The notes under the pieces: generated by a model
The model's input: only the letters and a program-made list of their open reading frames with translations
Database searches by the model: none
Told to the model about the DNA's origin: nothing
Made by a program: the position numbers and the translations under genes
Assembly: GCA_007376205.1 (NCBI GenBank)
Contig: VMFU01000005.1
Span: 1 to 64,000 of the forward strand
DNA length: 64,000 nt
Source of the DNA: Candidatus Peregrinibacteria bacterium Gr01-1014_25
GTDB lineage: Bacteria > Patescibacteriota > Gracilibacteria > Peribacterales > Peribacteraceae
Direction of reading: 5' to 3'
Shown here: positions 56,279-64,000 of the stretch, one piece after another
Numbering within the stretch: position 1 is the first letter of the stretch
Layout: each line of letters starts with the position of its first letter

Positions 56279-57845
56279 TTTCCGACTGCAATCTCAAGAG
56301 CTCCTCGTGTCCGGGCACGTTTTCCAGCGCTTCCCGGATGATTTGCCGCGCCTCGGGGATCTTGCCGTCCTCGCGCAACATCGTCGCCAGGGCGACCGCG
56401 GCATCCGTCTCCAACGGGCTTGCCCGTAGGGCCCGCGCGAACGCAATCATCGCCAACTGTCTCTTGCCCTGCGCCCGCAGAATCTGGCCGACGTTGTACA
56501 GTGTCGTCGCATCCTCGCGGATCTCCAGCGCCTTGCGGAATTCCTCCAGACCGCCGTTCACGTCGCCCCGCCGAACGAGGATCACGCCCAAATTCGTGTG
56601 CGCCACGTAGGCATTTGGATAGTGGCGTGCGGTGTGTCGGAAGAGCGTCTCGGTGTCGCGCCAGACGAGGGATTGACGGTAGGCCAGCACCGCAAAGCCG
56701 CACGCGATGACCACAAACGCAGCGACGCCTATGGAACGCTTCCACCGCTCGAGCAGCGCGATGCCCCCGCCGGCGGCGAGGAACGCCGCTACCGATGGCA
56801 GATACGCGTACCGATCCGAGGCGAAGTACGCGTCGAGGAGTTCGTTGTGCCCCTTGGCGACCGTTCCGAACGTGGGGGCGAGCAGGAGAAGATAAGCTGC
56901 CCAAGCGGCCAGCGGCCAGCGAACAGCATTGCGAGCTCCGAGAATCACCAACGCGATGGTCATCGTGACAATCGCGGCAAGACTCAAGAGCAAATCCGGC
57001 GTGAGGATGCCAATGGGCTTCGTATAGGGATACAAAACCGACAGCCCCGTGGGGATGACGAGTTTGCCGAGGTAAAACACGGTCGCCTTGGCGCCGAGCA
57101 GCAATTTGTCGGTCAGGAGTGCACCGCCGCCTTCCTTGCCCCAGACAGCGACAGCGAAGAACACGACGCTCGCGAGGACGAAGGGCGCTATCTCCGCCAA
57201 CGTCCGACGGGTGATCGGACGCCGGTGCATCCAATCGATCAGCAAATACACGGCGGGTAACAGGAGCGGCGTGACCTTGGAGAGCAGCGCCGCGAGGAAG
57301 AGCCCAAGGCTTGCGGCGTAGAAGGCGGTCCGCTGCGTCGACCGGTACTGCAGAAACGCGACTGTGCTGGCAAGCGAGAACAGCACCGACAGAACGTCCT
57401 TGCGCGCGCTCGCCCATGCGACGGCCTCGGTGTGGAGCGGGTGGAGGAGGAAGAGGAGACCGACGACGAACGCGGGAATCGGGAATCGGGAAGAGGACTT
57501 CGGAAGCAAGAGGAACGCCGTCCATGCCACCAGAAGCGCATTGATCACATGGAGCAGCAGATTTCCGAAGTGAAACGCCCACGGCTGGACGCCGGCGGCG
57601 AGCGTGGTGAGCTGGTAACTGACGAACGTCAGCGGAATGTAGAGCTCCGGGTCGTACGTCGTGAACGCGCGCCACAGCATCGCCCACGAGGGATCGGTGA
57701 CGATGGGATTCGCCGTGATGAGCAGGTGGTCGTCCCACTCCACGAATGCATTGCCGAGCGACCGGCCGTAGACCACAAGGCCGATGAGAAGGAAGGCGGC
57801 GGCGAGGAGGCCGGCGTCCCTCCAACGCGCGCGATCGGTGATCAT
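56262..57845 (-). CDS. TMTC-like membrane protein with TPR tail
   Basis: 527 residues. About ten membrane spans carry GNAFVEWDDHLLITANPIV, HPLHTEAVAWASARKDVLSV and YPYTKPIGILTP, features of the TMTC/GT-C-like family (DUF1736). The end carries tetratricopeptide repeats (AYVAHTNLGVILVRRGDVNGG, TTLYNVGQILRAQGKRQLA). Related eukaryotic TMTC proteins are O-mannosyltransferases; in bacteria the role is unknown, with glycosylation of exported proteins a fair guess. It converges on secD, overlapping its end by 17 bases. Confidence 0.85.
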   Translation of the reverse strand: MITDRARWRDAGLLAAAFLLIGLVVYGRSLGNAFVEWDDHLLITANPIVTDPSWAMLWRAFTTYDPELYIPLTFVSYQLTTLAAGVQPWAFHFGNLLLHVINALLVAWTAFLLLPKSSSRFPIPAFVVGLLFLLHPLHTEAVAWASARKDVLSVLFSLASTVAFLQYRSTQRTAFYAASLGLFLAALLSKVTPLLLPAVYLLIDWMHRRPITRRTLAEIAPFVLASVVFFAVAVWGKEGGGALLTDKLLLGAKATVFYLGKLVIPTGLSVLYPYTKPIGILTPDLLLSLAAIVTMTIALVILGARNAVRWPLAAWAAYLLLLAPTFGTVAKGHNELLDAYFASDRYAYLPSVAAFLAAGGGIALLERWKRSIGVAAFVVIACGFAVLAYRQSLVWRDTETLFRHTARHYPNAYVAHTNLGVILVRRGDVNGGLEEFRKALEIREDATTLYNVGQILRAQGKRQLAMIAFARALRASPLETDAAVALATMLREDGKIPEARQIIREALENVPGHEELLRLQSEIMPAG

Positions 57846-57852
57846 GCGGCCA

Positions 57853-58509
57853 CTATACCGCCAGTGCGTGGTCGGGCGCCTCCTCTTCGAGCACTGCCTT
57901 CTGCAGAGCCACGATGTCCCCGGAGTGCAGGGCCTGCTTCAGTCGTGTCTCCCCGACAATGGCGGCGACGCGCTTCCACGTCCGCTTGTGCTCCAGATAC
58001 TCCGGCGTCAAATCACCGTCCTCGTTCTCCTGCGTCGCCTCCCCTTCGATCAGTTCCTCGACCTCCACGCCCTGCATCGCGCCGCTCGCATCCGTGTAGG
58101 CGAGAGCATCCGCATTGTGTTCATCTGCCTGCTCCGCATGGATCTTCTCGTGCTTGCCCACCCGCTCCCAGTATCCGGCATCGTCCGGCTCGGCATCCAT
58201 CGCCTCGTCATCGATGGCAATGTCCCCGCTGGCCACGTCATAGACGCCCGCATTGCCGTCCTTCGCTGTATCGGCGACATGCATGTCCGGGTCGAGAATG
58301 TTCGCTTTTGTCTCGCTGTAACTCCGCGCTTCCTCCATCGCTTCATCGAGCTCGGGCGGCAGCGAGTCGCCGACGATCTCGCGCATCGCATCAATACGTT
58401 CGCGCACGTTGTCCTCGACGTTCTTTGTGAACTCCCCGACACTTTCGGGAGAATTTTTCACCTTTTCCTGCTCGTCCCGCACGGCCGATTCCACGATAGC
58501 GTTCGTCAT
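57853..58509 (-). CDS. Hypothetical acidic protein, 218 residues
   Basis: The start MTNAIVESAVRDEQEK was chosen; an earlier frame start would add unlikely residues. Not recognised. Highly acidic and helical (LPPELDEAMEEARSYSE, VGKHEKIHAEQADEHNADAL). KHEKIHAEQADEH resembles a metal-ligand-like helix, but no fuller zinc-peptidase pattern is visible. It is 7 bases from the TMTC-like gene on the same strand. The 127 bases upstream hold nothing recognisable. Confidence 0.6.
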   Translation of the reverse strand: MTNAIVESAVRDEQEKVKNSPESVGEFTKNVEDNVRERIDAMREIVGDSLPPELDEAMEEARSYSETKANILDPDMHVADTAKDGNAGVYDVASGDIAIDDEAMDAEPDDAGYWERVGKHEKIHAEQADEHNADALAYTDASGAMQGVEVEELIEGEATQENEDGDLTPEYLEHKRTWKRVAAIVGETRLKQALHSGDIVALQKAVLEEEAPDHALAV

Positions 58510-58636
58510 AGTGCGCTCATTGTCGTCATTTTTTTGGCACTGCCCAGCGAGGAGGGGGGGGCAAGTCGAAGAGTGAAGACTTTTTGGCTTCAATAAGATG
58601 AAAATACGATATGCGTGAAATGAACAATTGCTGGAG

Positions 58637-59131
58637 TTACTTCTTCCTCTCGTAGGTCAGAAACGTGAACGCATGCGCGTGCTTTTCATCGGCGGGATGC
58701 TCCTCGCGTGCGACCTCGCGCCACGCGTCCGGATCGATTGTTGGAAATGTCACATCGCCGTCGGTCGTGGTATGCACGCGCGTGAGATATATCACGTCGG
58801 CCAGACGCGCTGCGTCACGGTAGATTTCCCCGCCTCCGATGACGAATGCCTCCTGGGCTCCCGACTCGCGCGCAATGCGCAACGCATCATCGAGCGAAGC
58901 CACAACGGTGCAACCCTCGATGATAAGTTTCGACTGCCGCGTGATCACGATGTTCAAACGTTCGGGCAGCGGCCGTCCGATGGACGCGTAGGTTTTCCTG
59001 CCCATGATCACCGGATGTCCTTTGGTCAGGTCTCGAAAATGCTTCCAATCATCCGGCAAATGCCACGGAAGCGTTCCATTTTTTCCGATGACATCGTTCT
59101 CGCTGGCCGCGACGATCAGGGAAATGCGCAT
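58637..59131 (-). CDS. folA: Dihydrofolate reductase
   Basis: 164 residues from MRISLIVAASENDVIG. The pattern is complete: NGTLPWHLPDDWKHFRDLT, VIMGRKTYASIGRPLPERLNIVITR, FVIGGGEIYRDAARLAD and IYLTRVHTTTDGDVTFP. It makes tetrahydrofolate, and here supports the nearby thymidylate synthase, which consumes methylene-tetrahydrofolate. TACTCT about 20 bases upstream of the start may be its -10. Confidence 0.95.
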   Translation of the reverse strand: MRISLIVAASENDVIGKNGTLPWHLPDDWKHFRDLTKGHPVIMGRKTYASIGRPLPERLNIVITRQSKLIIEGCTVVASLDDALRIARESGAQEAFVIGGGEIYRDAARLADVIYLTRVHTTTDGDVTFPTIDPDAWREVAREEHPADEKHAHAFTFLTYERKK

Positions 59132-59208
59132 GATTGAAGAGTAGCAGAGGTGTATGGATTCGTGATGACCCGCTAGATCAGCACCGCACGCAGTGCTACC
59201 GTCGAAAC

Positions 59209-59739
59209 ATGGCCAAGAGCGACGGTATGCATTGGGCAGGAGATGCACGCGAAGCGGATGCAGAATGGCAACGGCTGAAACCGATCATTCGACAGCAACT
59301 TGCGGATGAAAAGGAAGTTGCCCTCATGGAAGTACAACGGACGGGATTGCAATTCATGACGCCGGAATTCGAAGGCGAAACGGATAGCACGCTCCGGGTG
59401 ACCCTCTTCCCCGCAACCATAGACGAGGTGCGCTCCCGGGTGGGAATGGAAACCTACTATATCGATCAAATTATCGCGCAGAATGCGCAGAGTCTGCAGC
59501 GCTTCATCTTGGATGCGAGGCACGTGCCACAGATGTCATCAACGCACTGGAAGCAATTCATCGGCACAATCAGCAAGGCCCGCCGCGCCTTGCGAAAGGA
59601 TACGCTGGACACCACGCACCAAGTCTCCTGCGAGAACCTGCCAGCACACATCATTGAAGTGGCACGTCTGACGCTCATCCACAAGATCGCCGATTTGCAT
59701 GAGCTCGGCGCGGACTTCACACCGCAATCGGCGCCTTGA
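59209..59739 (+). CDS. Hypothetical protein, 176 residues
   Basis: Start [19 protein letters not shown]. Not recognised. A mixed fold with several strands ([34 protein letters not shown]) and helices. It is the divergent neighbour of folA and converges on thyA with a 23-base overlap of coding ends. Codon bias is weaker than in the enzyme genes nearby. Confidence 0.6.
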   Translation: MAKSDGMHWAGDAREADAEWQRLKPIIRQQLADEKEVALMEVQRTGLQFMTPEFEGETDSTLRVTLFPATIDEVRSRVGMETYYIDQIIAQNAQSLQRFILDARHVPQMSSTHWKQFIGTISKARRALRKDTLDTTHQVSCENLPAHIIEVARLTLIHKIADLHELGADFTPQSAP

Positions 59740-60640
59740 TCGCGGGATGCGGGTCGTAACCTTCGATCGTGATATCTTCGAACCTGAAACCGTCGATGCT
59801 TGTCGCGGCGGGGTTCAGCGTGAGCGTGGGAAGCGCCTTCGGTTCGCGCGAAAGCTGCTCGTGAACTTGGTCGAAATGATTCTTGTAGATGTGCGCGTCG
59901 CCGAACGTGTGAATGAAGAACCCGGGCTTGAGCCCGCAAACCTGCGCGACCATGTGCGTGAGCAGGCTGTAGCTGGCGATGTTGAACGGCACGCCGAGGA
60001 ACGCATCCGCGCTGCGCTGGTAGAGTTGGCAAGACAGGCGCCCGTCGCCATGCACGTAGAACTGGAACAGCGTGTGACATAGCGGCGGCGCGGACTTGGT
60101 ATGGCTGTACACATCCGCAACGTTCCACGCCGAGACGAGGATGCGGCGCGACGTCGGACTCTTCTTGATCTGCTCGATGGCCGCGGCGATCTGGTCGTAT
60201 GTCTTCCCATCCGGACCCGTCCACCTGCGCCACTGCTTGCCGTACACCGGCCCCAGATCGCCCCACTGCCGCGCGAAATCGCCGTCATCCTTGATCCGCT
60301 GCACGAAGCGCTCCAGCTCGGCCTTCCACTCCTCCGAGTACCGCGGGAATTTTTCGGCGAGGCCGCTGGTCCGCAGGTAGTCGTCGAACGGCCACTCGTT
60401 CCAGATTTTCACGTCGTGATCGACGAGCGCCTTGATGTTCGTATCACCGGCGAGGAACCAAAGGAGCTCGCGCACGATCGCCTTCGTCGCCATTTTCTTC
60501 GTCGTGAGCAGCGGGAACCCTTCGGCGAGATCGATGCGCATCTGGTACCCGAACACGCTGGTCGTCCCCACGCCCGTCCGGTCGTCGCGGATCTCGCCAC
60601 GGTCGAGGATGTGCTGGAGGAGGTCGTGGTACTGCTTCAT
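59717..60640 (-). CDS. thyA: Thymidylate synthase
   Basis: 307 residues from [16 protein letters not shown]. The core is intact: [41 protein letters not shown], the catalytic cysteine in [32 protein letters not shown] and [13 protein letters not shown]. It methylates dUMP using methylene-tetrahydrofolate and releases dihydrofolate for the nearby dihydrofolate reductase. The last 8 codons overlap the convergent hypothetical gene. Confidence 0.96.
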   Translation of the reverse strand: MKQYHDLLQHILDRGEIRDDRTGVGTTSVFGYQMRIDLAEGFPLLTTKKMATKAIVRELLWFLAGDTNIKALVDHDVKIWNEWPFDDYLRTSGLAEKFPRYSEEWKAELERFVQRIKDDGDFARQWGDLGPVYGKQWRRWTGPDGKTYDQIAAAIEQIKKSPTSRRILVSAWNVADVYSHTKSAPPLCHTLFQFYVHGDGRLSCQLYQRSADAFLGVPFNIASYSLLTHMVAQVCGLKPGFFIHTFGDAHIYKNHFDQVHEQLSREPKALPTLTLNPAATSIDGFRFEDITIEGYDPHPAIKAPIAV

Positions 60641-60795
60641 CACCGGCAGTGTACCGAGTACGGAACCCACCGGCATCCGATGACGTGACATGAAGAAAAT
60701 TGACAAGATAAAAAATATATGCTTCTATGGCATCAGGTCATTCAGAACACCGCTGGTTACCTTTCGGATCACCAAACTCAAATGGAGATTTAGAG

Positions 60796-61356
60796 ATGAA
60801 CGATACGCTTTCGACGATTTCCGGAGTCGTTTTTCTCGCCGGTTTTGCCCCGTACATTGCAGCAATTCTTCGCCGTAAGGCGAAACCATCAAAAGCATCC
60901 TGGCTCATTTGGGCCGCACTCGACTGGATCATGTTCATCGGCCTGCTACATAAGCATGCCGTGAACGGCCTCATTGTCGGCGCGCTCATTGGCGCCACAC
61001 TGGTTGCCATTCTGTCGCTGCGCTACGGGATGCCGGGTTGGACGGCATTGGATATTACATGCGCCATCGGTGCCACCGCCGGCGTCGCTCTCTGGCTCCT
61101 GCTCGACAATGCCAATGCATGCATCATTGCATGCGCGATCACGATGTTTATCGGATCGTTCCCCACATTCGCATCCGCATGGAAGGACCCGAAGAGGGAA
61201 AGCAGGGAGGCGTGGCTGCTGTATTTCATCGCTTGCGTGATCGGTCTCCTCGCTGTTCCGCAATGGACGATCGCTCACGCTGCAGTACCTGTCTCGTGGA
61301 CAGCGACGGAGAGCATCATGATGTTTCTCCTTTTCCTTCGGCCTCACTGGAAGTGA
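60796..61356 (+). CDS. Membrane protein with two related halves (PQ-loop-like)
   Basis: The start MNDTLSTISGVVFLAG gives 186 residues; an ATG 23 codons earlier lies too close to the TTGACA at about 60699-60704 to be in the transcript. GGAG 12 bases before this ATG could serve as ribosome binding site. There are six spans. FAPYIAAILRRKAKPSKASWL and FPTFASAWKDPKRESREAWLL are two related motifs, one in each half, as in PQ-loop/SWEET-type carriers. The function is unknown. A strong terminator follows. Confidence 0.7.
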   Translation: MNDTLSTISGVVFLAGFAPYIAAILRRKAKPSKASWLIWAALDWIMFIGLLHKHAVNGLIVGALIGATLVAILSLRYGMPGWTALDITCAIGATAGVALWLLLDNANACIIACAITMFIGSFPTFASAWKDPKRESREAWLLYFIACVIGLLAVPQWTIAHAAVPVSWTATESIMMFLLFLRPHWK

Positions 61357-61375
61357 AACCTCACCAGCGGTATAG

Positions 61376-61400
61376 CCCCTTGCATCACTGCAAGGGGTTT
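61376..61400 (+). terminator. Rho-independent terminator
   Basis: Perfect 9-bp stem CCCCTTGCA / TGCAAGGGG with a TCAC loop and a short TTT tail, 20 bases after the membrane protein stop. The hairpin touches the end of the convergent regulator gene. Confidence 0.8.
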
Positions 61401-62181
61401 ACCATGTCATCCGTTTCTTCGGCCGTCGCATCCCAGCGTACCGCCATGCCATCTCGAAGATTTGCTTCTGCGTTTCCGCGACTTCCTTGCTCTCCATGAT
61501 GACACCGAACATATCACGGTTGCCTTTGAGTCCGGAGTCGAACGAGCAAATGGCGACCTTGTGGTCGTAGATGTTGATTTCATTGCGAAAGTCGAAGTCC
61601 TTTGCCGGAACCAGACGGATTTCCCGCAGTCGCCTGCGGTCCTCCCCGTGCACGCGCCGACCCGCGGCGTCATCGGGAGCGATTCCCCGCAGACGAATTC
61701 CTCGCTTCACGCGTTCGGCGACGTATTCGTCGTCGTACCCCGGCCAGTATGTACGGACGAGGGCGGAGTTTGCGAAGTTGAGAATCTCCGTCTGCGCCGT
61801 GAGTGTGTCGGAGTAGACGTGCCGTATGCCTTCCCAACCCTCGAAGAAGCGCACGCGCGGCTTGCGGTACTTCGCCGCCTGCAGAGATCGCAATTCCGGC
61901 AGGGCGCGTTCCAGGGCCTCGACATTCTTCCGAGCCTCGACGGCGATGTACTCCGGCGCGATCGGCGCATACCATTTCGAGCGCACTTTCCGGATCACCG
62001 TGAAATAGCCTTGCCGCACGAGATTCTCGAGCAGGTTGTAGGATGTGATGCGATTGAGTCCGGTCGCTTTGGCGTACTCCGATGCCGGCGCCGTTCCCAT
62101 CTGTAAACCACGCGTGTAGAGCTGCGCCTGCTCATCGGTGAATCCCACCGCTTCGAGAATGTGGATGATGTCTTTCGCCAT
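61399..62181 (-). CDS. TrmB-family transcriptional regulator
   Basis: 260 residues. The N-terminal winged helix (LEAVGFTDEQAQLYTRGLQ, ATGLNRITSYNLLENLVRQGYF) is the TrmB DNA-binding domain. A helix (ARKNVEALERALPELRSLQAA) leads to a C-terminal sensor domain (VRFFEGWEGIRHVYSDTL, EINIYDHKVAICSF). It is divergent from glnA and may control it or itself; the inducing ligand is unknown. Confidence 0.9.
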   Translation of the reverse strand: MAKDIIHILEAVGFTDEQAQLYTRGLQMGTAPASEYAKATGLNRITSYNLLENLVRQGYFTVIRKVRSKWYAPIAPEYIAVEARKNVEALERALPELRSLQAAKYRKPRVRFFEGWEGIRHVYSDTLTAQTEILNFANSALVRTYWPGYDDEYVAERVKRGIRLRGIAPDDAAGRRVHGEDRRRLREIRLVPAKDFDFRNEINIYDHKVAICSFDSGLKGNRDMFGVIMESKEVAETQKQIFEMAWRYAGMRRPKKRMTW

Positions 62182-62281
62182 GAGATCGCAGGGGAAACAA
62201 CGTGTTATGCCGATGAACAGCAGATCGGAACGGCGGGAGAATGGCGGCTACTCGGGGGTACAGTAGCGTATTTTTTTGTGT

Positions 62282-62298
62282 TGTTCAAAAAAAGAACA
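62282..62298. promoter_or_regulatory. Inverted repeat in the glnA/regulator gap, possible operator
   Basis: TGTTC and GAACA flank a run of seven A. It lies in the 225-base gap between the TrmB-like gene and glnA, within AT-rich DNA that stands out from its surroundings. It is about 85 bases upstream of the glnA -10. No other similar site was seen in the window. Confidence 0.4.
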
Positions 62299-62381
62299 GT
62301 CACAATTCTTTACTCAATCAACACCTTGTAGGGGGGAGGGTCGTGTTCGTACAACGAGCGTGTCTCTGTCCATGCTCTGCC

Positions 62382-62387
62382 TACTAT
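62382..62387 (+). promoter_or_regulatory. -10 box of glnA
   Basis: TACTAT 19 bases before the ATG at 62407, predicting a leader of about 13 bases. Confidence 0.45.
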
Positions 62388-62406
62388 TTCTTCCACACCC
62401 TCTCCC

Positions 62407-63900
62407 ATGAATCCCTCCGCGGCGGCGGCCCCCCGCCTGCTCCCCGGCCTCCTCCGTTTCCCGCACGGCGGACCCGATATCGACTTCACCCCCGCAATAC
62501 AAACCGCCGATGACATGCTGGCATTCGCGAAGAAGCATGCCTGCACCATCCTCGATCTGACATTCGTCGATGTTCCCGGAACGCTCCAGCACACGAGCAA
62601 GCCGCTGCATGAACTGGAGGACGTTGCCGACGGCGGCGCCGGATTCGACGGCAGCAGCATCCGCGGGTTCAAGCAGATCAACGAATCCGACATGCTGCTC
62701 ATTCCCGATCCTGTGACGGCGATGCTCGATCCGTTCCAGGCAGAACCCACGCTCTCCGTTCTGTGCGACGTGAAAGATCCTCTCTCGGGGGATTTCTTCG
62801 ATTCGAGCCCGCGCACCATCGCGCGGCGCGCGGTGAAGCACCTGCAAGATAGCGGCATCGCCGATACCGCATACTTCGGCCCCGAGGCCGAGTTCTTCAT
62901 TTTCGACTCTGTGCGCTACGAACAGGGCCAGCGCGGAGCGTTCTACGACGTCGACAGCTCTGAAGGCATTTGGAACACCGGGAAGGAAGGTGGACTCGGG
63001 TACAAGATCCGGAATAAGGAAGGATACTTCCCCTCCGCGCCGTTCGACACGCAACAGGACATCCGCAGCGAGATGGTGCGCGAGATGGAACGGGCGGGCA
63101 TCAAGATCGAGACGTTCCACCACGAAGTGGCGACGGCCGGCCAGGCGGAAATCGATATGGAACGCGACGCGCTCGTCACCATGGCGGACAAACTGATGCG
63201 GTACAAGTACATCGTCCGCAACGTCGCGCGCCGCTTCGGCAAGACGGCGACGTTCATGCCCAAACCCCTCTTCGGTGACAACGGATCGGGGATGCACGTG
63301 CACCAGAGCTTGTGGAAAGAGGGCAAGCCCCTCTTCGCAGGCAAGGAGTACGCGGGCTTGAGTGAGCTCGCATTGCACTACATCGCTGGCCTTCTAAAGC
63401 ACGCCCCCGCCCTCTGCGCGCTCTGCAACCCGACGACGAACAGTTACAAGCGGCTCGTCCCCGGCTTCGAGGCGCCGGTGAATCTCATCTACTCCGCGCG
63501 TAACCGCTCGGCCGCGATCCGCATCCCGACCTACTCGCAGAACCCGAAGGCCAAGCGCGTCGAGTTCCGCATGCCCGATGCGACATGCAATCCGTACCTT
63601 GCCTTCTCGGCCTTGCTCCTCGCGGGACTCGACGGCATCAACCGCAAACTTTCGCCCGGTGCGCACACCGATCAGAATCTCTACGAGATGGACGACACGT
63701 CATTGGCGAAGATCCCCCATGCCCCTGCGGACCTCTCCGCCGCCCTCGACGCCCTGGAAACCGATCACGCATTCCTCACCGAATCCGGCGTCTTCTCCGA
63801 GGATTTCCTCGCCGCCTACATCGCCGGCAAGCGGGCGGAAGTCAGCGAGGAACGCATGCGCCCGACCCCGAGCGAGTATTTCAAGTACTTCGACGCCTAA
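62407..63900 (+). CDS. glnA: Glutamine synthetase, type I
   Basis: 497 residues. Landmarks: TILDLTFVDVPGTLQH, FDGSSIRGFKQINESDMLL, AYFGPEAEFFIFDSV, KPLFGDNGSGMHVHQS, and RIPTYSQNPKAKRVEFRMPDA. It condenses ammonia and glutamate and supplies the glutamine that CTP synthase uses. NLYEMDD contains the tyrosine position modified by adenylylation in type I-beta enzymes. The N-terminus is about 20 residues longer than typical; a later start is possible. The divergent TrmB-like regulator is a candidate controller. Confidence 0.95.
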   Translation: MNPSAAAAPRLLPGLLRFPHGGPDIDFTPAIQTADDMLAFAKKHACTILDLTFVDVPGTLQHTSKPLHELEDVADGGAGFDGSSIRGFKQINESDMLLIPDPVTAMLDPFQAEPTLSVLCDVKDPLSGDFFDSSPRTIARRAVKHLQDSGIADTAYFGPEAEFFIFDSVRYEQGQRGAFYDVDSSEGIWNTGKEGGLGYKIRNKEGYFPSAPFDTQQDIRSEMVREMERAGIKIETFHHEVATAGQAEIDMERDALVTMADKLMRYKYIVRNVARRFGKTATFMPKPLFGDNGSGMHVHQSLWKEGKPLFAGKEYAGLSELALHYIAGLLKHAPALCALCNPTTNSYKRLVPGFEAPVNLIYSARNRSAAIRIPTYSQNPKAKRVEFRMPDATCNPYLAFSALLLAGLDGINRKLSPGAHTDQNLYEMDDTSLAKIPHAPADLSAALDALETDHAFLTESGVFSEDFLAAYIAGKRAEVSEERMRPTPSEYFKYFDA

Positions 63901-63956
63901 ACCCACCTACTTACCCTACCTACCTTACCTCCCTTACCCCCGTCCTCCCCTCACCC
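63901..63956. repeat. Short-word repeat of the TACCTTACC type
   Basis: Iterations of TACCCTACCTACCTTACC-like words directly after the glnA stop. It has the same words as the patch at 40363-40403. Confidence 0.55.
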
Positions 63957-63958
63957 CC

Positions 63959-64000
63959 ATGGACCCCTCCCTCGTTCCCGCCATCAATGCCGGCGACACA
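63959..64000 (+). CDS. Start of a gene cut by the window edge
   Basis: ATG followed by 13 open codons (MDPSLVPAINAGDT) to the end of the window. Codon use (GTT/GTC, GCC, GGC) fits the surrounding genes, and it lies 58 bases after glnA on the same strand. Too short to identify. Confidence 0.4.
   Translation, partial: MDPSLVPAINAGDT

Noticed and set aside
56900-56935. A short-word repeat insertion inside the TMTC-like gene
   Set aside because: GGCCAGCGGCCAGCGAACAG resembles the patch at 24826, but the encoded residues (VRWPLAAWAAY) fit a membrane span of the family, so chance similarity cannot be excluded.

Overview
This window looks like a stretch of chromosome from an uncultivated, GC-rich bacterium, most likely of the Candidate Phyla Radiation (Patescibacteria) and possibly Peregrinibacteria-like. 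That is inference. It rests on many genes with a -10 box almost touching the start codon and no Shine-Dalgarno sequence, ATGA stop/start overlaps, a DUF5667 protein beside an ECF sigma factor, SLH/cupredoxin surface proteins, a TrmB-type regulator, many lineage-orphan proteins and several families of short dispersed repeats. No rRNA, CRISPR array, transposase or prophage was seen. The only recognised tRNA is tRNA-Glu(CTC).

Layout. 0-5.7 kb: pyrD-pyrK, then a branched-chain amino-acid type ABC transporter (two permeases, binding protein, one ATPase). 5.7-8 kb: a candidate small transcript and CTP synthase. 8-12.7 kb: ATP-grasp protein, serine hydrolase, HD-domain protein and PfkB kinase. 12.8-17 kb: an IMPDH/GMP reductase family enzyme, a K+-dependent membrane pyrophosphatase and a YtxH-like protein. 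17-22.5 kb: UvrC with an extra acetyltransferase domain, a GT2 glycosyltransferase, ribosomal protein L25 and a DUF3048 protein. 22.4-26.8 kb: a RimK-like ligase fused to a DUF1704 metallopeptidase, a 7TM partner and a ribosome-hibernation factor. 26.8-30.4 kb: an unrecognised operon of helical membrane proteins. 30.6-37.4 kb: DUF212 protein, VIT-type transporter, a kinase-like protein, ECF sigma factor with DUF5667 protein, Sua5 and a DEAD-box helicase. 37.5-45.6 kb: LCCL protein, lipoprotein, SLH-cupredoxin, a degenerate RNase III-like protein, tRNA-Glu, GIY-YIG protein and a large SLH/CHRD surface protein. 45.9-53.2 kb: coiled-coil proteins, RlmH, a four-helix-bundle (S23) cassette, RlmD, a metallopeptidase, a truncated polyprenyl-transferase-like protein and a sugar nucleotidyltransferase. 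53.2-64 kb: SecD-like lipoprotein, SecD with embedded parvulin, a TMTC-like protein, DHFR, thymidylate synthase, TrmB-like regulator and glutamine synthetase.

How it works together. Pyrimidine and folate enzymes (pyrD, pyrK, pyrG, thyA, folA) and glnA point to more biosynthetic ability than a minimal CPR genome. Surface and export functions (SLH proteins, SecD, lipoproteins, glycosyltransferases) make up much of the rest.

The most unusual observations are: (1) UvrC with a GNAT-like domain inside its C-terminal nuclease region; (2) SecD with a parvulin (PpiC) domain inside its periplasmic part, preceded by a SecD-like lipoprotein; (3) a short repeat inserted in frame into three unrelated proteins (PyrD, UvrC, GT2), like Rickettsia palindromic elements; (4) a 162-165 bp structured intergenic repeat in three copies; (5) a widespread leaderless promoter architecture; (6) a ligase-metallopeptidase fusion beside a 7TM protein; and (7) an undescribed operon of paralogous membrane proteins. 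All calls come from reading the sequence; no database search was run.
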